Assembly (NCBI GenBank): GCA_949752745.1
Contig: OX457031.1
Location: 49,988,642-50,052,641, forward strand
Direction: 5' to 3'
From: Protula sp. h YS-2021
Taxonomy: Eukaryota; Annelida; Polychaeta; Sabellida; Serpulidae
DNA length: 64,000 bases
The translations under genes and the position numbers were made by a program. Shown here piece by piece: positions 45,801-57,800 of this stretch (its first letter is position 1; each line of letters begins with the position of its first letter). A model generated the notes under the pieces. It worked only from the letters and a program-made list of their open reading frames with translations. It was not told the DNA's origin and did not search any database.

Positions 45801-48800
45801 AACCAGACAATTTCACTCATCGGCAAAAGACACAGCAATACAAAATACCATGATCAAGTTTTCAGGCAAAGAAACCTGAGGTTAGCTTTTATTCTTTAAA
45901 GTGCATTTCAAATTCTAAAAGTGCAGTTGGACAAGTCTACAATGTGCTTTTGCCGACGGTTAGCTCAGTTGGTTAGAACGTTGATCTGGTAATCCCACGA
46001 TGCTGGGTTCGAATCCGGCTCCGGGTGGTAAGCGGAGGCCTGACCTTCGCTCCAACTGCCTTAGCAAAGCGAATGCAGATTATATTTAAAATTCAAAATT
46101 AACATCAATCGAGTCTTTCAGCCATTCCTTTAAAAAAAGGTCGACAACGGATTTCGTCGACTAATCTTTTTTTGACGTACTTATTGGCGGAGTCGTGTAT
46201 ATGTGGAGAAGCTTGTTCGACTAGCAGACTGGAGAACTGCAGAAGCAGAATGCGCACAGCATCGGACGTTCCGAATGGATTATCCGGATCGATGACGCGG
46301 TTGATGAAGACGCTGATGACGTTATCGGCGTTGTCTTGGTCAGGTGACGGCGGGCCACCAATCAGACTCTCGCCTTGATTTTTCTCAAAACTGCTTGCAA
46401 AGCTGGGAATGAGTATATGCTGCAATATCTAAAAACAGACACGGAGAGAACAGATAAAGTGTTGGCTCATTAAACTAAATAAAATTTGCCACCCATTTAG
46501 TTATGGATCAGGAAAAGGGTTTGCTGAAAAAAAGAGGTCAGAACCGACCAGGTCAAAACCGTCCTTCGTCCAACCCGTAAAACGCCGGTACAAAGTAACC
46601 TCTATGCGCACGCACCTTCGCCTTGAGATCCTGTGGCCAGTTGGGATCGTGAAAAATCTCGACATATTTGAAGAAAGCCTTGCGCTTCCATTCAATGGGG
46701 AAGGTTTCGGCGATGGTGTCCTCTAGGAAGTCTTTGAAGAACTGGAATTGTGGGATAAATCGTGACGTAAAACAGCGCAGCATGTGGAATAACAGCTCGA
46801 TCTGGTTCACGTGATGTCTGCATGCAGAAAAAAATATACAAAAATTAAATAAATACTTGTTTCTTAAATCCAAGTGAAGATAATCACATTTTAGAATAAT
46901 CTAACAAATTTTATTTAGAACGGCACGAATGTACAGCTAAATATAAACAATCAAAGAAGGAGGGGGAGAGAGGGGAGGAGAGAAAAGGAAGTATTGGGGG
47001 AGGGGGGCCAGGGACCAGGAGAAGTGGGGGAGGGGCGGAAGGAAGAGGGAACTCACTTGAAGTAGTTGAGAAGACACTCGATAAGGAGGCGTGGTTCCTG
47101 CCAGTGCATGTAGTCCACATTGTCCTGGAAACCAACCAATCAAATTAAGGCACAGCTAGCAGCCAATCACATTGAGACACGCATATACATTAAAATATAT
47201 GAAAAAATAATGGTTCTATTTTTGTTTATTTGTTTGATTTTTAATTTTTTTTTAAACTTTTTATTTATAAAAACAATGGACACGACACAACTAAATTTGT
47301 CTGCATAGAAACAAATTTTTGTTGCACAATAGTCACAGATTTAACCTTAAATTTTAAATGATGGATACTGAATTGACACGGAAATTCCTATCAAAATAAT
47401 GGTATTTATCCTTATTAAATAAAGCAAAAAGACGAACAATGTTCTTGTGTCGGTCCTGGAAGGCATCGGAGACCCAGATTTTCAGGAGACTGGCGACCAC
47501 CTGCGAATGCTTCGGCAACCAGTCCTCATCGCGCCTCGTCTGCAACATTGCCATGCCATACTTTTTTTCAAAAATTTCACTTTTACTGTGTTACTTCTGT
47601 ATTTGTTTATTTATTTTATTTTAAACTTTAATGCCTTCTTTGAAGTGACACAAGCGAAATTTCTCGGCTTCATTCCGTTATTCTTGCAGCGTTAAATCAG
47701 GGTCAAAACCTCCCCACCCCCCCCCCCCCCGCCCACCCTCAAAGGAAAAAAAAGGAGCAGAAACTGAGCATAAACCAGCCGGTGTCTTACCAACACATTG
47801 ATGAAGAGAATGGCTTGGTACTGTAGCTCCACTTTGCCCACGACGGTCGCTGGGGACGGCTGCGTGGTTGCTAAGGTGATCAAACGCGCCGTTTGATTGT
47901 CCTTCAGTTCGTCGCGGAATGCCTTGCCTGTAAGAAATGAATCCAACATTTATTGACTTGAATGAGTACATTATAATGCAGGGGAACTTATCACACGAGA
48001 CCTTCCCTCGTTCCTGATTTTCTCATCACAAATTTATTGTGTGTCGGGAACTGAGCACGTCGCTTCCTTTGCCATTTCGTAACCTACCACTTCGTATCAT
48101 TTTTAACCACATCGTACCCCTCAAAAAGACACTTAATACCATTGTGTGTCAACGTGAGTCAAAATTCGACCGACTCATTGTCTCTTGATTATAGTCCATG
48201 AATTCCTGAACATTTTAACACACCTACTCTTTCTCCATGAAAGTGAAGCGATGTACATGGAACTCACCCTCAGCATGGTTTAGCAGACATTCGAAACAGC
48301 GCGTCCACTGAGGTTCTTTCATGTGTGCATCGCTGAGGAACAGCTCGACGCTTTGTTTCGGATACAGCAGCAGAAACTTGATAAGAGGGTCCCGGAATGG
48401 GCTACCAGCCTGAACAAAGACGTTTGCACCAATAACCTCTATTATCGCCCATGTTTAAATTAACCACACTATAATTATATTCTATCAGCCATCCCCATAT
48501 ATTCAGTCCAATATTATTCCTTTGGTAAGACATTTTCGCAAATATTACCACTTTCGATAGTACTTTGATCACATTTAGAACACTTGTGTATGCACGAATC
48601 ACAGATAGTCTCGACAACTGTCCCACACGAATCCTCTCCTCAGTACACAAGTCTTTATTTATCGTGCTGAGTTGTATATCAGTACACGTGGATTTCTTTA
48701 TTCATGAACAGCAGTGTACCCACCTCTATGCACAGGTCCTTCTCACCCTTGAGCGTGAGGGACAGGAGAGGTTCGATCATCTTGGTGGAGGCGGCCGGAA

Positions 48801-51800
48801 TCAGGTGGAAGATGTTGATGATGGCCGCGCACGTTTTTAGTTCGTTGGAGATGACCTGTCCCGTCACCTTGACGACGCCGCCCTTCTGCGACGCCACAGC
48901 AACTTCAAACCACTTCTTCAGGTGTGCCTAGCAACGAATAGACAATAGCAACACGGATTAGAAGTAATCAGTGAGGAGTTCACAATGCGCACTCGCTTAG
49001 CACCTGGATGACGTTGAGGGCTTGGGGTGGGGGCAAGGGGGCAGCACGTACTAGCAGCTGTTCGCAGAGTTTCTCGTTGAAGGTGTTGGGGAGCAGCTGC
49101 GTGAGGCTGCTCAGCACCTGAATGACGTTGAGGGCTTGGGATGGGGGTGAGGGGGCAACACGTACCAGCAACTGTTCGCAGAGTTTCTCGTTGAAGGTGT
49201 TGGGGAACAGCTGCGTGAGGCTGCTCAGCACCTGGATGACGTTGAGTGTCAGGCTGCGGTAGTCGCCCAGCATGAGCAGCAGCGGCCGCATCGCCGTGTG
49301 CACCATCTCCATGTCGATTTGAAAGCCGCCGATAAACTGTGATCAAAATAATTTATATATCAATAAATACCATAAATAAAGTCTTTGTGTGTAAACTAGC
49401 AACCGTAACAACAATAATAATAAACAATAATAATAATAATAGATATAAAGTTTTACCGTCCCTTTAATGTAACCGCTAGTCTATGATTCTAATATTTTAA
49501 TACACAGAATCTTTCTTGCTACAAGACCCTCTAGTCTGGCGCCGCCGTGACGTCACAGACCCCACCTTGTTCATGCACTCGTGAGCGGCCTCCTGCACCT
49601 CGCTGTTGCTGGAGTTGAGCGCCTTGTACAGCACACTGAAGATCTTCTCGCGCGCTTGCGGGATGTAGTGGCAGGCGGAGAGTGCGCCTGTCAATCAAAC
49701 ACGTCAATCATTTCAGCCGACCAATGGGAGTCATCCACGTTGGAGGGCAGCACGTCATTTTATATGGCTTGTGGTTGCGCATTATTAAATATTTAAATTT
49801 TTAGTGTGAACGGCCATTTATCTGACACTGAATATACTTCAAGTATCTCGAATGAATTTCAGCTGTGCACTTGCTGATGACAACTCTTCAGTCCATACTT
49901 TGACAATATTAGGATATTTTCGTAACGGCACAGTATTCTTCCATCGAGCAACCTTCCGACCCCCCCCCCCACCCCACCCCCCATTCTCTAAAAAACGGGC
50001 CTCAAACCCAGACTGAACTCGGTAGCCCTTAGCAATGCCACAATACAGTAAGATACACGGTGTAGCTTCTTACGCATAGCACTCTTGCGGAGAGGTACGA
50101 GGTTCGAGACCGTCTTGTAGCAGGGCAGCTTGAGCAGCACCGCGTCCTCCGCCTCGCACAGATTCAGCAGCTCCGTGAAGAACACCTTGTGCTCAATCGT
50201 GTTCAGATCGATGGTAAACAGACGCGGCTCCAGAGTCGTGCAAAATGTATTACCCTCCTACACGACCAAAACAAAATGTCTTACCCTCCTACACGACCAA
50301 AACAAAATGTATTACCCTCCTACACAACCAAAACAAAATGTATTACCCTCCTACACAGCCAAAACAAAATGCATTACCCTCCTACACGACCAAAACAAAA
50401 TGCGTTACCCTCCTACACGACCAAAACAAAATGTATTACCCTCCCACACGACCAAAACAAAATGTATTACCCTCCCACACGACCAAAACAAAATGTATTA
50501 CCCTCCTACACGACCAAAAGAAGTCAAATACGTGTCATCAACTTTACAGTCGCTCTGCTACCTCGAAATTTGTTTCCTGCTGTATACTGTAAATAACCTC
50601 ATTCTGTTCTATATCTAGTGCTTAAAACTCAAGTTACTCGCTTGTTTTCAACCTGGGATGGAATATCTTTTCCTACAATTAAATCGATAAGTATTAAAAA
50701 AAAACAGGCCTGTTTTTTTTTGTTTTTTTTTGCAAGCATACTATTTGTTATTAAGCACAGTAAAGTACGGACTCTTGCGGCAAAGAAAACGAGTGCATAG
50801 ACAGACGGATAACATTGAAATACGGATGCATTTCTTTTTACCATGAGGCCAATCTGTGCATTGGCGGGCTGGTAACGTAGCAGGTGCTTCTTGGGTGGTA
50901 TCATGTCCTGCAGGATGTCTTTGTGAGGCTGCATGATTTCGGTGACGCTTTTCTCCATGGTAACAGCTAGCGTCTTTAATGACTTCATGGCCTGGAAACA
51001 TTGACAATTTCTCTTACATTTAAGCAGTTAATATTATTAGTTTTTAACCAGTGATTATTACTGTAATCATTGTTACAGTTTTCGCTGCAGTCTTGAATCA
51101 CTTGTCAAATCATTCAAACTTATTATTATTATTATTATTGTCATTATTATTATGTCAATTTTAGTCTATTTTTTTTTTTGGGGGGGGGGGGGTGGAATGT
51201 GCCCAGAGGGGCAACATAAGCAAAAACCCATTCCCAACGCGTACCTGCTCCCGCACGAGTGTGTTCGGTGACGTCACTTGACGGACAAGCTCGTGGATGA
51301 CGTCATAGAGTGACTTGTGCTGCACGCTGCTGAGCTCCTCCCCCGCGTCGTCGTCATTGGTCACGGGCTTGGCACACATCTTCAGCATGTACTCCAGGTT
51401 GTTCTTCGCCTCGTCCAACGCGCCACTGGATACCTGCAGCCACATTGAGAAAAGTTAACGGTATAAAACTATGTATGATTGATCTTCAGGGGCCGTACTC
51501 ACCAAGGTTAACTGTGCAGTTAACCAATTCCGTTAAGTACTCCTGTAGCCAACAGAACTTTTGAAAGATGATAAATCAATTTTCCTTTTACGTTAAAACA
51601 GATTCTTGTACAAACTGCATAATTAAGCCAAATCCGCTGATTTCCCTTGTGCGGTGTACAGTTAACTGCACAGTTAACTGTTGTGAATACCGGAGTTAGC
51701 CGTAGGCAGGCGAATCAGAACAAAAACATTCATTAACTTTCGCGTGTACACATATATATTCGACGGGTTATATCGCTGCCCTCATGTTCTTAGTAAAACT

Positions 51801-54800
51801 CTAAACAATAAAACGCCCACGATTACAACCCTTTTCTACAATACGGCGTCAATAATCCAGGTTTTCATAAAGCGACGAACTCGCTGCATACATCTTCAAG
51901 ATTGCTACCTTACCGATGTTCTGTTTTCACTCGAACGATTTCTGGTTATTTATTAACTTTTCACATAGATCCTGTGTATCACTTCTACAAATCTTAAGCA
52001 ATGCCTTCGTCCAAGTGTTTTTGAAAGAAGGCTGCTGATTGGCTACTTACTTCACCAGTCAGATCCATCATAACAAACAGCAGAGCTTTCAAGAAATGGA
52101 ACTGGTGTTCGAGAACCCAGCGCAGGGACATCTTCTCAAACATAAACTTGATCGCCAAACACCTTTACGAAACAAAAAAAAAACAAAAAAAAAAAAAAAA
52201 AAAACATTTTTTTCAAAAACTTGTTCTCTTTGTTTTTCACATTACAAACTGTGGAGGGAAAATCAATTTTAACAATCGCAGTTAACTAATCACAAACATT
52301 TATATATTTTGTCCTCATGTCTCGCAAATATAAAGGTGTATTTAACTGAACAAGTTCCTGACGTTTCCATGACAACAAATCTATAATGCTTACATTATAC
52401 TTTTGGTTTTAGAAAAAATCTTTTACTGAAGTCATCTAACAAAATGTTTTTTTTTTAACTGACTTATTCAGTTTCCGATTATTGCCCATACAAGGAGCAA
52501 CGCTGATGTGTGAACCTACCCTCCGTATTTGGCATACCAAGCCCGCTCGTAACACAACGTACACATGCGCTCCACCAGGTAGTCAAAGACCGGAAGTTGG
52601 CAGGCCCGCTCCTTGTTGCCAAGGATATTTGTAGCCGTATCCAAAATTAAAACCATGGCCAAGTGACCTGTCAACAGTTCAGAATGCATGTGATAATTAA
52701 CAATTGTAAGACCGCACCATGTATGTAAACTGACGTGCTGTCATAGGCTTCATTTTGTTTTATGAGATTAAATACGATCGTTTCTATACAAAAAGCAAGT
52801 ACCCAGTTAGCCGTTTGGGACACTCCCCTCCCCCCCCCCTTCATCGCCCACACCATCCACCCGACCAGGCATCGTGTCTTTCTCCTTCAATGCCTAATGC
52901 CTTATTTACATCCTTGGATTCCAACCTGTCAGTTCTGTAGGCCGCGTATGAATGCGGCCACTTACCCGGTTTACACAGTTCTTTCTCTTCGTGTCCCATA
53001 ATCACGGCCAGTGCATCGACCAGCACACACGGGTCGAGGCCTTGTAGCTTGGCCTGCTTCTCCCCGTACACTGGGAACGCACCTGTCAATCAAATAGAGT
53101 GGCACAGTTCACCTGTCAATGAAATAGGTGGACGATAAGAACGCTGTTTTAAGTGGCACCTTGATTCTGCTCAAATAGATAGAAAAAACCCTTTTGAATG
53201 ACACACGGATACAATGGGGAAAAATCTTATTGTTTTCACATGCAGAACTTAAGGTAGCACTTTACAATAATATTGAACCCTTCTGATACACGCTATTTTT
53301 TTTTTTTTATTATTATTTACTCGTGTTATTGTTTAGTATTAATTACACGAAAGCAAATGGAACAAAACACAGAGAAAGAGCGTTTGACATGCTGGGACAT
53401 GGCTACCATCGTAAAGTGCCTCACCATTGATGTCATACACCCAGAGCCAAGAACTTACCACTCTGTTGGGACAAGGCTACCATCGTATAGTGCCTCACCA
53501 TGACGTCATACACCCAAAGCCAAGAACTTACCACTCTGTTGGGACACGGCTACCATCGTAGAGTGCCTCACCATGACGTCATACACCCAGAACCAAGAAC
53601 TTACAACTCTGCTGGGACACGGCTACCACCGTGTAATGCCTCACCATGACGTCATACACCCAGAGCCAAGAACTTACCACTCTGCTGGGACACGGCAACC
53701 ATCATATAATGCCTCACCATGACGTCATACACCCAGAGCCAAGAACGTACCACTCTGCTGGGACACGGCAACCATCATATAATGCCTCACCATGACGTCA
53801 TACACCCAGAGCCAAGAACGTACCACTCTGCTGGGACACGGCAACCATCATATAATGCCTCACCATGACGTCATACACCCAGAGCCAAGAACGTACCACT
53901 CTGCTGGGACACGGCTACCATCGTATAGTGCTCACCATGATGTCATACACCCAGAGCCAAGAACTTACCACTCTGCTGGGACACGGCTACCATCGTGTAA
54001 TGCCTCACCATCGATGCCATAAAGGGCAGAACCTGAGATCTCAGCTCCTTAATTGCAGCCGCAACTACAAATAGACAAGAATTAAACACAATATACACGA
54101 GACTCTTGGAGACTTAAAGTAAACTCAAGAAAAGCTCTTTTTTATTTTAATAGAGCAGTCACGTCATAACAGAAAAAAATGGTTACAAAGGACAGGCCAA
54201 TGGCTGTCATACTGTCCTCCCAATGGCTGTCACACTGTCCTCCTAATCGCTGTCAAACTGTTCCCCTAATGGCTGTCACACTGTCCTCCCAATGGCTGTA
54301 ACACTGTCCTCCCAATGGCTGTCACACTGTACTCCCAATGGCTGTCACACTGTCCTCCCAATGGCTGTCACACTGTCCTCCCAATGGCTGTCACACTGTC
54401 CTCCCAATGGCTGTCACACTGTCCTAGCAATGGCTGTCACACTGTACTCCCAATGGCTGTCACACTGTCCTACCAATGGCTGTCACACTGTACTCCCAAT
54501 GGCTGTCACACTGTCCTCCACATGGCTGTCACACTGTACTCCCAATGGCTGTCACACTGTCCTACCAATGGCTGTCACACTGTACTCCCAATGGCTGTCA
54601 CACTGTCCTAGCAATGGCTGTCACACTGTACTCCCAATGGCTGTCACACTGTCCTCCACATGGCTGTCACACTGTACTCCCAATGGCTGTCACACTGTCC
54701 TCCCAATGGCTGTCACACTGTCCTAGCAATGGCTGTCACACTGTACTCCCAATGGCTGTCACACTGTCCTCCCAATGGCTGTCACACTGTACTCCCAATG

Positions 54801-57800
54801 GCTGTCACACTGTACTCCTAATGGCTGTCACACTGTACTCCCAATGGCTGTCACACTGTACTCCCAATGGCTGTCACACTGTCCTCCCCATGGCTGCCAC
54901 AGTCCTCCCAATGGCTGTCACAATTTCCTCCCAATGGCTGTCACACTGTCCTCCCAATGGCTGTCACACTGTACTCCCAATGGCTGTCACACTGTACTCC
55001 CAATGGCTGTCACACTGTACTCCCAATGGCTGTCACACTATCCTCCCAATGGCTGTCACACTGTCCTCCTAATGGCTGTCACGCTGTCCTCCAAATGGCT
55101 GTCACAATGTCCTCCCAATGGCTGTCACACTGTACTCCCAATGGCTGTCACACTATCCTACCAATGGCTGTCACACTGTCCTCCTAATGGCTGTCACGCT
55201 GTCCTCCCAATGGCTGTCACACTGTCCTCCCAATGGCTGTCACACTGTACTCCCAATGGCTGCCACAGTCCTCCCAATGGCTGTCACAATTTCCTCCCAA
55301 TGGCTGTCACACTGTCCTCCCAATGGCTGTCACACTGTACTCCCAATGGCTGTCACACTGTACTCCCAATGGCTGTCACACTGTACTCCCAATGGCTGTC
55401 ACACTGTACTCCCAATGGCTGTCACACTGTACTCCCAATGGCTGTCACACTGTACTCCCAATGGCTGTCACACTGTCCTCCACATGGCTGTCACACTGTA
55501 CTCCCAATGGCTGTCACACTGTCCTACCAATGGCTGTCACACTGTACTCCCAATGGCTGTCACACTGTACTCCCAATGGCTGTCACACTGTCCTCCCAAT
55601 GGCTGTTACACTGTACTCCCAATGGCTGTCACACTGTCCTACCAATGGCTGTCACACTGTCCTCCCAATGGCTGTCACACTGTCCTAGCAATGGCTGTCA
55701 CACTGTACTCCCAATGGCTGTCACACTGTCCTCCCAATGGCTGTCACACTGTACTCCCAATGGCTGTCACAATGTCCTCCCAATGGCTGTCACACTGTAC
55801 TCCCAATGGCTGTCACACTATCCTACCAATGGCTGTCACACTGTACTCCCAATGGCTGTCACACTGTACTCCCAATGGCTGTCACACTGTACTCCCAATG
55901 GCTGTCACACTATCCTACCAATGGCTGTCATACTGTCCTCCTAATGGCTGTCACGCTGTCCTCCCAATGGCTGTCACACTGTCCTCCCCATGGCTGTCAC
56001 GCTGTCCTCCAAATGGCTGTCACAATGTCCTCCCAATGGCTGTCACACTGTACTCCCAATGGCTGTCACACTGTCCTACCAATGGCTGTCACACTGTCCT
56101 CCCAATGGCTGTCACACTGTCCTCCCCATGGCTGTCACGCTGTCCTCCAAATGGCTGTCACACTGTCCTCCCAATGGCTGTCACACTGTCCTCCCAATGG
56201 CTGTCACACTGTCCTCCCAATGGCTGCCACAGTCCTCCCAATGGCTGTCACAATTTCCTCCCAATGGCTGTCACACTGTCCTCCCAATGGCTGTCACACT
56301 GTACTCCCAATGGCTGTCACACTGTACTCCCAATGGCTGTCACACTGTACTCCCAATGGCTGTCACACTATCCTACCAATGGCTGTCACACTGTCCTCCT
56401 AATGGCTGTCACACTGTCCTCCCAATGGCTGTCACACTGTCCTCCCAATGGCTGTCACACTGTCCTCCCAATGGCTGTCACACTGTCCTCCCAATGGCTG
56501 TCACACTGTCCTCCCAATGGCTGTCACACTGTCCTCCCCATGGCTGTCACGCTGTCCTCCAAATGGCTGTTCCAAATATCCTCCCAATGGCTGTCACAAT
56601 GTCCTCCCAATGGCTGTCACGCTGTACTCCCAATGGCTGTCACACTGTCCTCCCAATGGCTGTCACACTGTCCTCCCAATGGCTGTCACGCTGTCCTCCC
56701 CATGGCTGTCACACTGTACTCCCAATGGCTGTCACACTGTACTCCCAATGGCTGTCACACTGTACTCCCAATGGCTGTCACACTGTACTCCCAATGGCTG
56801 TCACACTGTCCTCCCAATGGCTGTCACACTGTCCTCCCCATGGCTGTCACACTGTACTCCCAATGGCTGTCACACTGTACTCCCAATGGCTGTCACACTA
56901 TCCTACCAATGGCTGTCACACTGTCCTCCCAATGGCTGTCACACTGTACTCCCAATGGCTGTCACACTGTCCTCCCAATGGCTGTCACACTGTCCTCCCA
57001 ATGGCTGTCACGCTGTCCTCCCCATGGCTGTCACACTGTACTCCCAATGGCTGTCACACTGTACTCCCAATGGCTGTCACACTGTACTCCCAATGGCTGT
57101 CACACTGTACTCCCAATGGCTGTCACACTGTCCTCCCAATGGCTGTCACACTGTCCTCCCCATGGCTGTCACACTGTACTCCCAATGGCTGTCACACTGT
57201 ACTCCCAATGGCTGTCACACTATCCTACCAATGGCTGTCACACTGTCCTCCCAATGGCTGTCACACTGTACTCCCAATGGCTGTCACACTGTCCTCCCAA
57301 TGGCTGTCACACTGTCCTCCCGATGTCGGGGCACAATGTTTTGGCGATTCGAGCGCACTTACCAAACATGCCAGCCAGCGCGTTTTTCTGCACGTCGCGC
57401 GCATGCGTGTCAGCGCACTTGTATAGCGCGCCCGTATACAACGGTATTTCCTTCTCTGAAAAGCTGAAAAAAAAATACAGATTTTATTTTTCACCTGGAA
57501 TCCTTTCCTGTGCCACAACAAATCCATTTCAATCAATTTTTTCTTGTTATAAATAGAATTAAAGGGAGCTGAAGCCCAGTTTAGGCTCATCCACATAGCG
57601 ACAGAGGTGGGGGTTGGGGCGGGGGGGGGGGGGCGGATGGAGAGGATATACATTACTATTAGATCTATTTCTTCACAATTACTATCGTTGTGAGCCTAGT
57701 TAACTTCATATGCGGCAGGAAGACATATCTCAAGTCGTATACAATGACTGAGTTTGTTACCAAATGAGGGGGGGGGGGAGGGATGAGGGGGGGAGGAAGG

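Noticed and set aside
45953..46035. Functional tRNA gene (anticodon GGT or TGG)
   Set aside because: A and B boxes are good but acceptor and anticodon stems do not pair; better explained as a SINE head.
54292..57556. Very long plus-strand open frames (up to 812 codons) of MAVTLSSQWLSHCPPNGCH repeats
   Set aside because: Pure translation of a 23-bp satellite that has no stop in these frames; it lies in a TRRAP intron and several overlapping frames are equally open.
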